A DNA stretch of 64,000 bases from Albidovulum sp. (GTDB lineage Bacteria; Pseudomonadota; Alphaproteobacteria; Rhodobacterales; Rhodobacteraceae), in contig JACKKB010000007.1 of assembly GCA_020637635.1 (NCBI GenBank), positions 1 through 64,000 on the forward strand, written 5' to 3'. Under the pieces are notes generated by a model, which was given only the letters and a program-made list of their open reading frames with translations, made no database searches and had not been told where the DNA came from. The position numbers and the translations under genes were made by a program. This document shows positions 35,222 to 43,216 of this stretch, in pieces; the stretch's first letter is position 1; every line of letters starts with the position of its first letter.

Positions 35222-36054
35222 TCCTCGTCTTTCCAGTCGCGGATGATCGCCATCGCCTCTTCCGCGGTGTCGACATACCGGAAGAGGTCGAGATCCTTGG
35301 CCGAGATGGTCCCCGCCTCGGCCAGCGCATTCCAGTTGATGACCTTTTCCCAGAAGGTGCGCCCGAACAGCAGGAACGGCACCTGCGTCATTCGCCCGGT
35401 CTGGATCAGCGTCAGCGTCTCGAACATCTCGTCGAGGGTTCCGAACCCGCCGGGAAAGATGCAGATGGCACGGGCCCGCATCAGGAAATGCATCTTGCGG
35501 ATCGCGAAATAGTGGAAGTTGAAGCACAGGTCGGGCGTCACATAGGCGTTCGGCGCCTGTTCGTGCGGCAAGACGATGTTGAGCCCGATGGAATGACCGC
35601 CCGCTTCCATGGCACCGCGGTTGCCCGCCTCCATGATCCCCGGCCCGCCGCCCGTCACGATGACGTTCTCGCGCCCGTAGCTTTCGAGGCTGAGCTCCGT
35701 GACCATCCGCGCCAGCCGCCGGGCCTCGTCATAGAAGGGCGCCAGAGCGCTGAGCCCCTCTGCGGCGCCATCGGATGCGGCGCCGGGTTCGGGAATGCGC
35801 GCCGAACCCATCAGCACCACCGTCGATTCCACCCCGCGCTCGTCCATGATCATCTGCGGCTTGAGCAGCTCGAGCTGGAGCCGCACCGGCCGCAATTCCT
35901 CGCGGCAGAGGAAGTCATGGTCGTTGAAGGCAAGCCGGTAGGCCGGGGCGCGGGTCTGCGGCGTGTCCGGGATGCGATCAACCGCCGCCACGTCCTGATG
36001 GCTGCGCCGGAACGGGTGGCTGCGCGGCTCGTCTTTCATGTCGCTGTCCTTCAT
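35218..36054 (-). CDS. LOG-family protein (TIGR00730-type nucleotide phosphoribohydrolase)
   Basis: The 278-aa product carries the LOG signature: VVLMGSARIPEPG, VIVTGGGPGIMEAGNRGA and FPGGFGTLDEMFETLTLIQTGR, where PGGFGT...E is the active-site motif once mis-called lysine decarboxylase. Family members cleave ribose-5-phosphate from AMP or cytokinin nucleotides. The N-terminal 60 residues are an extension with no clear domain, as in the longer bacterial YgdH-like subgroup. An alternative start is Met6. It lies convergent with aruI and divergent from dapD. Confidence 0.85.
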   Translation of the reverse strand: MKDSDMKDEPRSHPFRRSHQDVAAVDRIPDTPQTRAPAYRLAFNDHDFLCREELRPVRLQLELLKPQMIMDERGVESTVVLMGSARIPEPGAASDGAAEGLSALAPFYDEARRLARMVTELSLESYGRENVIVTGGGPGIMEAGNRGAMEAGGHSIGLNIVLPHEQAPNAYVTPDLCFNFHYFAIRKMHFLMRARAICIFPGGFGTLDEMFETLTLIQTGRMTQVPFLLFGRTFWEKVINWNALAEAGTISAKDLDLFRYVDTAEEAMAIIRDWKDED

Positions 36055-36150
36055 TGGCCTCTCTCGAACCTAGCCTCTGCCATGCGGGGTGGCCAGACTA
36101 GCCAGCCAAGATGGCCGAACTGTGACCCGTGCCCGGGCTGTCCGCCCGCA

Positions 36151-36182
36151 TTGCCTTGCAGCGTCCGGCGCCCTATAGGGCG
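36151..36182 (+). promoter_or_regulatory. Predicted sigma-70-type promoter of dapD
   Basis: TTGCCT (36151-36156), a 17-nt spacer and TATAGG (36174-36179) make a plausible housekeeping promoter 35 nt upstream of the dapD start. The -10 box is centred in a perfect 14-bp palindrome CGCCCTATAGGGCG (36169-36182), which could also be a regulator site. Confidence 0.5.
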
Positions 36183-36214
36183 GGGAAGGGGCCACGACAG
36201 ATCCGGGGGAGACC

Positions 36215-37042
36215 ATGTCCGACGCAGCGCTCGAAACCGCCATCGAAGCCGCCTGGGAGGCGCGCGACACGATCACCCCCGCGACCGGGGGCGAGACGCG
36301 CGAGGCGATCGAGGATACGCTGAACGCGCTCGACAGCGGCAAGCTGCGGGTGGCCGAGAAACAGGCCGACGGCGACTGGCACGTGAACCAGTGGGCCAAG
36401 AAGGCGGTGCTGCTCGGCTTTCGCATCAAGGACATGGAACATCAGCCGGGCGGCCCGCAGGCCGGTGGCTGGTGGGACAAGGTCGACAGCAAGTTCGCCG
36501 GCTGGGGCGCGAACCAGTGGAAGGCCGCCGGCTTCCGCGCGGTGCCGAACTGCGTGGTGCGCAAGTCGGCCTTCATCGGCAGGGGCGTGGTGCTCATGCC
36601 GTCGTTCGTTAATCTCGGCGCCTATGTCGACGAGGGCACGATGGTCGATACCTGGGCCACCGTCGGCTCCTGCGCGCAGATCGGCAAGAACGTGCATCTT
36701 TCGGGCGGCGTCGGCATCGGCGGCGTGCTGGAGCCGATGCAGGCCGGCCCCACGATCATCGAGGACAACTGCTTCATCGGCGCGCGCTCCGAAGTGGTCG
36801 AGGGCTGCATCGTCCGCGAAGGCTCGGTCCTCGGCATGGGGGTCTTCATCGGCAAGTCGACGAAGATCGTCGACCGGGAAACCGGAAACGTGAGCTACGG
36901 CGAGGTGCCGGCGGGTTCGGTCGTCGTCGCCGGATCGATGCCGTCGAAGGGAGGCATCAACCTTTACTGCGCGGTCATCGTGAAGCGGGTCGATGCCCGG
37001 ACCCGGTCGAAGACCTCGATCAACGAGCTTCTGCGCGACTGA
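36215..37042 (+). CDS. dapD: Tetrahydrodipicolinate N-succinyltransferase DapD
   Basis: DapD succinylates tetrahydrodipicolinate in the succinylase branch of lysine and diaminopimelate synthesis. The 275-aa length is standard. The N-terminus has TREAIEDTLNALDSGKLRVAEK, then WHVNQWAKKAVLLGFRI. From about residue 105 the left-handed beta-helix hexapeptide repeats run (AFIGRGVVLMPSFVNLGAYVDEGTMVDTWATVGSCAQIG). GGGGGAG precedes the ATG. A DapC-like aminotransferase for the next step is encoded at 42026. Confidence 0.96.
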   Translation: MSDAALETAIEAAWEARDTITPATGGETREAIEDTLNALDSGKLRVAEKQADGDWHVNQWAKKAVLLGFRIKDMEHQPGGPQAGGWWDKVDSKFAGWGANQWKAAGFRAVPNCVVRKSAFIGRGVVLMPSFVNLGAYVDEGTMVDTWATVGSCAQIGKNVHLSGGVGIGGVLEPMQAGPTIIEDNCFIGARSEVVEGCIVREGSVLGMGVFIGKSTKIVDRETGNVSYGEVPAGSVVVAGSMPSKGGINLYCAVIVKRVDARTRSKTSINELLRD

Positions 37043-37064
37043 TACCGGCAGGGAGAGCGCCGCG

Positions 37065-37427
37065 ATGCCCGAAGACCGGAAGGACGCCAGCGACCGGCCC
37101 GCGACCGCGCGGCCGAAGCGCCCGCAGCAGGTCTATACCCTGCTCGTTCAGGTCGGGCGGAAGACGGGCGACGGCCTGCCGAAGGCCGCCACCGGTGCTG
37201 CGCTCATGATCTATGCCTCGGGCGTGGACGAGGACGAGGCCGTGCGCGAAACCGTGGCGATCCTCAAGCAGGCCGACGTGGCGCCGCTCGACGTCACCGG
37301 CTACGGCACGGCCGAAGAGCGCACCGCGCAGGGCCACGAGATCGGCGCGGAAGAGCGCGCGCTGATGGATCGCGCGCTGGCCGAGAACGCGGTCATCGTC
37401 GCCGAGGTGACGCCGTTCTTCGACTGA
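37065..37427 (+). CDS. Uncharacterised 120-aa protein downstream of dapD
   Basis: The product has an unstructured, charged N-terminus (about 25 residues with Arg, Asp and Pro) and then a compact alpha/beta stretch. That stretch starts QQVYTLLVQVGRKTGDGLPKAATGAALMIYASGVDEDEAV and ends VIVAEVTPFFD. I do not recognise a named family. There is no signal peptide or membrane segment. CAGGGAGAG precedes the ATG at 37065. It follows dapD by 22 bp and is probably cotranscribed. Confidence 0.7.
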   Translation: MPEDRKDASDRPATARPKRPQQVYTLLVQVGRKTGDGLPKAATGAALMIYASGVDEDEAVRETVAILKQADVAPLDVTGYGTAEERTAQGHEIGAEERALMDRALAENAVIVAEVTPFFD

Positions 37428-37513
37428 ACGCGCGGCCCGAAAACTGTGCCCGCCCCTTGGCCTTTGACGAATTCGCGCTCATATAGGGGGCGACACTCAA
37501 TCGGGGGCCAGAC

Positions 37514-38425
37514 ATGCTCGAATTCGGTCAGACGCAGGAGAAACCGGCGGTCGCGGGCGACCTCGTCCGTGATGTGACCGAGGCGACCTTCATGTCCGAG
37601 GTGATCGACGCCAGCAACGAGGTGCCGGTGATCGTCGATTTCTGGGCGCCCTGGTGCGGCCCCTGCAAGACGCTTGGTCCCCAGCTCGAGGCCGCGGTGA
37701 CGGCGGCCAAGGGCAAGGTCCGCATGGCCAAGGTCAATGTCGACGAAAACCAGATGATCGCCGGGCAGCTTCGGGTGCAGTCGATCCCGACCGTCTACGC
37801 CTTCTGGCAGGGCAAGCCGGTCGACGCCTTCCAGGGCGCCGTCCCGGGATCGGAGGTCAAGGCGTTCGTCGAGAAACTCGCGGCCCTTGCCGGTGACGGC
37901 GGGCTCGGCGAGGCGATCGACGCCGCCGAGGCGATGCTGGCCGAGGGGGCTGCGGCCGATGCCGCCGAAACCTTCGCCGCCATTCTCGGGGAAGAGCCCG
38001 AAAGCGCCGCAGCCTATGCCGGCCTGGTTCGCAGCCAGCTCGCGCTCGGCAACGTCAACGAGGCCGCGTCCCTGCTCGGCGCGGTTCCCGCCGCGATCGC
38101 ATCCGCGGCCGAGATCGAAGGCGCGCGCGCACAGCTCGAGCTTGCCCGCCAGGCCGCGAACGCCGGTCCGATCGGCGAGCTTGAGGCGCGCGTGACCGCC
38201 GATCCCGCCGATCTCGGCGCCCGCTTCGAACTGGCACAGGCGCTGCACGCGGCCGGGCGCGTCGAGGAGGCCGTCGATGCCCTTCTTGCCATCGTCGCGC
38301 GCGATCGCGACTGGGACGACGGCGCGGCGAAAAAGCAACTCTTCACCATCTTCGATGCGCTGAAGCCGAACCATCCGATCGCGCTCAAGGGCCGCAGGAA
38401 GCTCTCGTCGCTGCTCTTCGCGTGA
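37514..38425 (+). CDS. cnoX: Thioredoxin-TPR co-chaperone (CnoX/YbbN-like)
   Basis: The 303-aa protein joins an N-terminal thioredoxin domain (VIVDFWAPWCGPCKTLGPQLE, redox pair Cys48 and Cys51; IPTVYAFWQGKPVDAF) to a C-terminal TPR region (about 130-300) rich in Ala/Glu helices. CnoX/YbbN protects substrates from aggregation under oxidative chlorine stress and hands them to GroEL or DnaK. Unlike E. coli YbbN, both active-site cysteines are present, so it should also reduce disulfides. A TATAGG box (37482-37487) is a candidate -10 element 26 nt before the ATG. Confidence 0.88.
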   Translation: MLEFGQTQEKPAVAGDLVRDVTEATFMSEVIDASNEVPVIVDFWAPWCGPCKTLGPQLEAAVTAAKGKVRMAKVNVDENQMIAGQLRVQSIPTVYAFWQGKPVDAFQGAVPGSEVKAFVEKLAALAGDGGLGEAIDAAEAMLAEGAAADAAETFAAILGEEPESAAAYAGLVRSQLALGNVNEAASLLGAVPAAIASAAEIEGARAQLELARQAANAGPIGELEARVTADPADLGARFELAQALHAAGRVEEAVDALLAIVARDRDWDDGAAKKQLFTIFDALKPNHPIALKGRRKLSSLLFA

Positions 38426-38441
38426 CCGCGGAGGTGCGGCC

Positions 38442-39080
38442 ATGACGCTCCGCGGCGACCTGCCCGAGAAGATCCCGCTTTTTCCGCTGCCGGGGGCGCT
38501 GCTCTTGCCGCGCACGCGGCTTCCGCTGCAGATCTTCGAGCCCCGCTATCTGGCGATGCTCGAGGAGGTGCTGAAGACCAGTGCCCGGATGATCGGCATG
38601 ATCCAGCCGCGCCCCGGTCCCGATGGCGAGCCACGGCTGGCGGCGATCGGCTGTGCCGGGCGCGTCACCGCTTTTTCGGAAACCGAGGACGGTCGCTACA
38701 TGATCACGCTCACCGGGATCTCGCGGTTTCGCCTGATGCGTGAAGTCTCGGGCTTTTCGCCCTACCTTTCCGGCGAGGTGTCCTGGGCAGGGTTCGAGGC
38801 CGACCGTGGTCCGGCGGAAGAGGATCCGGGCTTTGACCGCGAACCTTTCCTGCGGCTACTGTCGCGCTACTTCCGGGCGCAGCAGTTGTCGGCCGACTGG
38901 GACAGCCTCCGCGAGACCGAGGACGAGCTGCTGATCAACTCGCTTTCGATGCTCTGCCCGTTCGACCCCGAGGACAAGCAGGCGCTGCTCGAGGCTCCGT
39001 CGCTGACCGCGCGCCGTGAAACGCTGGTGACGCTCATGGAGTTCGCCCTGCGCGGCGGCGACGAGGAGGTGCTGCAATGA
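38442..39080 (+). CDS. LON peptidase N-terminal-domain protein
   Basis: This 212-aa stand-alone LON substrate-binding domain has IPLFPLPGALLLPRTRLPLQIFEPRYLAMLEEVL, IGCAGRVTAFSETEDGRYMITLTGISRFRL and a helical C-terminus. It has no AAA or serine-lysine protease part, so it is not a protease. Such proteins are widespread and their role is unclear; substrate recruitment is a guess. It follows the CnoX-like gene by 16 bp and overlaps the Trm112-like gene by 4 bp, suggesting one protein-quality operon. Confidence 0.9.
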   Translation: MTLRGDLPEKIPLFPLPGALLLPRTRLPLQIFEPRYLAMLEEVLKTSARMIGMIQPRPGPDGEPRLAAIGCAGRVTAFSETEDGRYMITLTGISRFRLMREVSGFSPYLSGEVSWAGFEADRGPAEEDPGFDREPFLRLLSRYFRAQQLSADWDSLRETEDELLINSLSMLCPFDPEDKQALLEAPSLTARRETLVTLMEFALRGGDEEVLQ

Positions 39081-39259
39081 CCGAGCAAACCCGGGCAGAA
39101 CGCCACATGCTCGAAGGGCTGGTCTGCCCATTGACCCATGCGCCGCTGTCCTACGATGCCGAAGCTCAGGAACTGGTCTCGCGCCCGGCCAGGCTCGCCT
39201 TCCCGATCCGCGACGGCATCCCGATCATGCTCGTCGACGAGGCGCGCAAGCTCGATTGA
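39077..39259 (+). CDS. Trm112/YcaR-family small protein
   Basis: A 60-aa protein with LEGLVCPLTHAPLSYDAEAQELVSR and FPIRDGIPIMLVDEARKLD, the UPF0434/Trm112 fold. Only one Cys remains in the N-terminal part, so zinc binding as in eukaryotic Trm112 is not expected. Relatives may activate methyltransferases; the partner is unknown. The start is coupled to the LON gene (ATGA). Confidence 0.88.
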   Translation: MTEQTRAERHMLEGLVCPLTHAPLSYDAEAQELVSRPARLAFPIRDGIPIMLVDEARKLD

Positions 39260-39263
39260 GCGG

Positions 39264-40490
39264 TCAGAGCGGCTGCCCGCGCAAAAGGCGCGGCGGCCTC
39301 CCGGCGATGCCTGCCGCCTGCCGGATGAAGGCCCGGCGCAGCCCTGGCAACTTGCCGACAACGCCCATCCCCAGATCGCGCGCCGACCGCAGGATCGGAT
39401 TGTCGTTCGAAAACAGCCGGTTGACGCCATCCATCCCGAGCGCAAGCAGGGTCGAGTCAAAGCGCCGCCAGCTCTGGTAGCGGTCGATCACGTCGACTGC
39501 GCCGATGTCTTCGCCGCGGCGCCGGGCGTCTACCAGAACCTCCGCCAGCGCACCCACATCGCGAAAACCGAGGTTCAGACCCTGTCCCGCGATTGGGTGC
39601 ACCCCGTGCGCGGCATCCCCCACCAGGGCAATCCGGGGTGCCGTGTAGCGCTCTGCCAGGGTGAGGTTCAGGGGATAGCGGAAGCGGCCGCCCGCGAGGC
39701 TGATCGGGCCGAGGAAATCGCCGAAGCGCGGCCGCAGGACCTCAAGGAACGCGGCGTCGTCAAGCGCCGAGATCGCCTCCGCGGTCGCCGCCGTCTCGCT
39801 CCAGACGATTGACGAACGATTGCCCTTCAGCGGCAGGATGGCCAGCGGCCCGGTGGGCATGAAGAACTGATGGGCGGTGCCGAGATGCGGCTCTTCATGG
39901 GCGACGGCGCAGACGATGGCGGTCTGGCCATAGTCCCAGCCCGTCCGCCGGATCCCGGCCCGCTCGGCGGTGCCCGACTGGCGACCGTCGCAACCGGCAA
40001 GAACGCGGCCCCGGACCTGGCCACCGTCGGATAGCGTCACCGTGACGCTGGCGGCGCCGGCCTCCTGCGCCACCACCCTTCGCCCGGGCAGATGCACAAG
40101 CCCCGGCAGAGCCTCCATCGCCGCGAGGAATGCCGCATAGAGCTGCCGGTCTTCGACCATGTACCCCATCGGGCCCGCGTCGATCTCGCCAGCCTCGAAA
40201 TCAAGGAAGAAGGGTGCCGCTCCCTCGCCGGCGCGGCCGTCGCTGGTCCGGATTGCGAGGATCGGCTGCGCCTCTTCCGCGAGCGCCTGCCAGACACCGA
40301 TCGCACCAAGAAGCTGCTTTGACGCCACGGCAAGCGCATAGGCGCGGCCGTCGAACCTGGCCTCGGCCCGCGCGCGCGCCGGCTGCGCGTCGATTACCGC
40401 GACCCTGAGCCCGGCCGAAACAAGCGCCAGCGCAAGTGCCGGCCCGTTCAGCCCGCCGCCGGCGACGATGACATCCGTTTCGATCTCCAT
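39264..40490 (-). CDS. ubiH: UbiH-type FAD monooxygenase of ubiquinone synthesis
   Basis: The 408-aa flavoprotein belongs to the UbiH/UbiF/Coq6 family, which hydroxylates the benzoquinone ring. Features are the N-terminal FAD loop DVIVAGGGLNGPALALAL, GRAYALAVASKQLL, a mid-protein VLAGCDGRQSGTAERAG (NAD(P)H/FAD DG motif), and IALVGDAAHGVHPIAGQGLNLGFRDV near residue 290. The position hydroxylated cannot be told from sequence alone. It begins at the ATG at 40490; the longer upstream frame is antisense to the amidase gene. It ends 4 nt from the Trm112 gene on the other strand. Confidence 0.9.
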   Translation of the reverse strand: MEIETDVIVAGGGLNGPALALALVSAGLRVAVIDAQPARARAEARFDGRAYALAVASKQLLGAIGVWQALAEEAQPILAIRTSDGRAGEGAAPFFLDFEAGEIDAGPMGYMVEDRQLYAAFLAAMEALPGLVHLPGRRVVAQEAGAASVTVTLSDGGQVRGRVLAGCDGRQSGTAERAGIRRTGWDYGQTAIVCAVAHEEPHLGTAHQFFMPTGPLAILPLKGNRSSIVWSETAATAEAISALDDAAFLEVLRPRFGDFLGPISLAGGRFRYPLNLTLAERYTAPRIALVGDAAHGVHPIAGQGLNLGFRDVGALAEVLVDARRRGEDIGAVDVIDRYQSWRRFDSTLLALGMDGVNRLFSNDNPILRSARDLGMGVVGKLPGLRRAFIRQAAGIAGRPPRLLRGQPL

Positions 40491-40572
40491 GCCTCCACTA
40501 TCGCCGGCAGCGCGGGATTGTCCATGCGCCGCGGTGTCGCTACCGTCGAGGGCGGCAGAGACGGGAGGCGAC

Positions 40573-41901
40573 ATGACCGACTGGTTGAGGATGAGCGCGG
40601 CGGACCTCGGTCGCGCAATCGGACGGCAGGAAATCGACCCCGAGGCGCTGACCGACGCCTGCTTTCGGGCGATCGCGGCGGCGCCGGAAACCCCCCGCAT
40701 CTTCGCTCGCCTGACCGAGCCGCGGGCGCGCGCCGAGGCCGGGGCCGCGGCAAGGCGGGCGCGGGCGGGCCAGCGCCTGTCGCTTCTCGACGGCGTGCCT
40801 CTGTCGTGGAAGGATCTCTTCGATACCGCCGGCACGGCGACCGAGGCGGGGTCGCGCCTTCTGGAGGGGCGCCTGCCCGACCGTGACGCACGCGTTCTGC
40901 GAAACGCGACTGCGCGCGGGCTGGTCTGTCTTGGCAAGACCCACATGACCGAGCTTGCCTTTTCCGGTCTCGGGCTGAACCCCGTCACCGCGACGCCTCC
41001 CAACATCAACGACCCGGCGCGCGCGCCCGGCGGCTCGTCTTCCGGCGCCGCGGCCTCGGTCGCCTTCGGTCTCGCGCCCGCTGCCATCGGTTCGGACACG
41101 GGCGGGTCGGTGCGCCTGCCGGCGGCCTGGAACGACCTCGTCGGCCTGAAGACCACGGCCGGGCGGCTCTCGCTCGAGGGTGTCGTGCCGCTCTGCGACA
41201 GTTTCGATACGGTCGGCCCGCTCTGTCGCACGGTCGAGGACGCGGCAGAGCTTCTGGCCGCGCTCGAAGGCGGCAAGGCGGCGGATCTCGCCGGGGTCAC
41301 GCTCAGGGGCCGGCGGTTCATGATCCTCGAAACGGTCGCCTTCGACGACATCCGACCCGAACCTCTCGCCGGTTTCGAGCGCGCCATCGGGCGCATGCGC
41401 GACGCCGGCGCCGAGATCCGGCGCGGTGCCGTGCCTGCGCTTGCCGAAGCCATGGCGCTGGCCGGCATCCTCTTCACCACCGAGGCTTATGCCACATGGC
41501 GCGAGGCGATCGAGGCCGCCCCCGACAAGATGTATCCGCCGGTGCGGGAGCGGTTCCGCGCCGGCGCCCAGCACGCGGGCGCCGATTTCGTGGCCGCCTG
41601 GCGGCGGCTGCGGCGACTGCGTGAAGACTGGTCCGAGGCGACCGCCGCCTTCGATGCTGTCCTCGTCCCGACGGTGCCTTCGCTGCCGCCGGTGATCGCG
41701 CGGCTGGAAGCGGAATCAGACTATTTCATTGCCGAAAACCTGCTCGCGCTGCGCAATACGAGGATCGGTAACCTGATGGGCCTCGCCGGGCTGACCCTGC
41801 CGACGGGTCTCGCCTCGACCGGGATCACGCTTCTCGGGCGTCCGGGGCAGGAAGAGCTGCTGTTGCGGCTTGGCGCGGCGGCAGAAGCCGCACTTGCCTG
41901 A
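40573..41901 (+). CDS. Amidase-signature hydrolase
   Basis: A 442-aa amidase with the Ser-cisSer-Lys triad visible: Lys80 in LSWKDLFD, the cis-Ser in APGGSSSGAAASVAFG (153-158) and nucleophile Ser179 in GSDTGGSVRLPAAW. The family covers GatA, fatty-acid amidase and aryl-acylamidase, among others. There is no gatC/gatB neighbour, so it is probably a catabolic or housekeeping amidase rather than the tRNA amidotransferase. GGGAGG precedes the ATG. It diverges from ubiH. Confidence 0.88.
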   Translation: MTDWLRMSAADLGRAIGRQEIDPEALTDACFRAIAAAPETPRIFARLTEPRARAEAGAAARRARAGQRLSLLDGVPLSWKDLFDTAGTATEAGSRLLEGRLPDRDARVLRNATARGLVCLGKTHMTELAFSGLGLNPVTATPPNINDPARAPGGSSSGAAASVAFGLAPAAIGSDTGGSVRLPAAWNDLVGLKTTAGRLSLEGVVPLCDSFDTVGPLCRTVEDAAELLAALEGGKAADLAGVTLRGRRFMILETVAFDDIRPEPLAGFERAIGRMRDAGAEIRRGAVPALAEAMALAGILFTTEAYATWREAIEAAPDKMYPPVRERFRAGAQHAGADFVAAWRRLRRLREDWSEATAAFDAVLVPTVPSLPPVIARLEAESDYFIAENLLALRNTRIGNLMGLAGLTLPTGLASTGITLLGRPGQEELLLRLGAAAEAALA

Positions 41902-42025
41902 CGGCGGAAATGCCACAAACGCGCAGTTGCAGGCCACGGAATCCATTGTGATATCTGGACCCGAGCGTTGCGGATCGCTAATCTCCTTGCAAACGGAGCG
42001 GACGACTCCGGCGATTGAGGCAGCA

Positions 42026-43204
42026 ATGACGTTTCCAGAGCGGTTTTCGGACCTGCCCGAATATGCCTTTCCGCGTCTGCGGACGCTTCTCGATTCCCAT
42101 GAGCCGGGAAACGAGCCGATTGCGATGTCGATCGGCGATCCGCGCCACCCGATTCCGGACTTCGTCGGGCCGATCCTGCAACAGCATCTCGAGGAATTCG
42201 GCCGCTATCCGCCGAACGAGGGCGCGCCGGGGCTTCTTGCCGCTATCGCGGGCTGGATCCGCCTGCGCTACGGAGCCGATCTGACGAGCGACCGGATCAT
42301 GGTGCTGAACGGCACCCGCGAGGGTCTCTTCGACGCCTGTCTCGCGCTTTGCCCCGAGGTGAAGCGCGGCCGGCAGCCCGTCGTGGCGATGCCGAACCCC
42401 TTCTATCAAGTCTACACCGCCGCCGCGCTTTCGGTCGGGGCCGAGCCCGTCTATGTCCCGGCGACGGCGGCAACCGGCTTCCTGCCCGATTATCGTGGCC
42501 TGCCGGGCGATCTGCTCGACCGGACAGCGCTCGTCTACCTCTGCTCGCCGGCCAATCCGCAGGGCGCCGTCGCCTCTCGCGACTACCTGGCCGACCTTCT
42601 GCATCTGGCGGAAAAGCACGATTTCACCCTGCTCGCGGACGAGTGCTATTCCGAGATCTGGCGCGACTATCCCCCGGTCGGCGCGCTACAGGTCGCCGAC
42701 GAGATCGGCGCCGACCCCGAACGCGTGGCTGTCTTCCACTCGCTCTCGAAGCGCTCCAGCCTCGCCGGGCTGCGCTCGGGCTTTGTCGCGGGCGGGCCTG
42801 CCACCATCGCGCGCTTCCGCCAACTCAGGAGCTATGGCGGTGCGCCGGTGCCCATGCCGATCCAGCGTGTCTCCGAACGGGCCTGGAGCGACGAGGCGCA
42901 TGTCGAGATGAACCGCGCGCTCTATCAGGAGAAATTCGCCATCGCCGACAGCGTCTTCGCGGGCCTGCAGGGCTATCAGCCTCCCGAGGGCGGCTTCTTC
43001 CTGTGGCTGCCGGTCGAGGATGGCGAGGCGGCGGCGCTGAAGCTCTGGCGCGAAACCGGTGTCCGGGTGCTGCCCGGTGCCTATCTTGCCCGCGACGTGG
43101 GCGGCGACAATCCGGGCAAGGGCTACATCCGCGTGGCGATGGTGGCCCCCAAGGAAGAAATGCAGCGCGGCCTCGTTCGGCTTCGCGACTGCCTCTACGG
43201 TTGA
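42026..43204 (+). CDS. Class I/II aminotransferase, probable succinyldiaminopimelate aminotransferase (DapC-like)
   Basis: The 392-aa protein shows fold-type I PLP motifs. These are MSIGDPRHPIPDFV, YPPNEGAPGLLAAIAGW, LNGTREGLFDACLAL, NPFYQVY, LCSPANPQGAVAS, LADECYSEIWR and the lysine in FHSLSKRSSLAGLRSGFVAGG. The pattern matches DapC-type enzymes that convert N-succinyl-2-amino-6-oxopimelate to succinyl-DAP, which fits dapD in the same window. A general aspartate or aromatic aminotransferase is possible. GAGG lies 6-7 nt before the ATG. A 124-bp gap separates it from the amidase, and ftsK follows after 12 bp. Confidence 0.78.
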   Translation: MTFPERFSDLPEYAFPRLRTLLDSHEPGNEPIAMSIGDPRHPIPDFVGPILQQHLEEFGRYPPNEGAPGLLAAIAGWIRLRYGADLTSDRIMVLNGTREGLFDACLALCPEVKRGRQPVVAMPNPFYQVYTAAALSVGAEPVYVPATAATGFLPDYRGLPGDLLDRTALVYLCSPANPQGAVASRDYLADLLHLAEKHDFTLLADECYSEIWRDYPPVGALQVADEIGADPERVAVFHSLSKRSSLAGLRSGFVAGGPATIARFRQLRSYGGAPVPMPIQRVSERAWSDEAHVEMNRALYQEKFAIADSVFAGLQGYQPPEGGFFLWLPVEDGEAAALKLWRETGVRVLPGAYLARDVGGDNPGKGYIRVAMVAPKEEMQRGLVRLRDCLYG

Positions 43205-43216
43205 GGACGAGGGACT

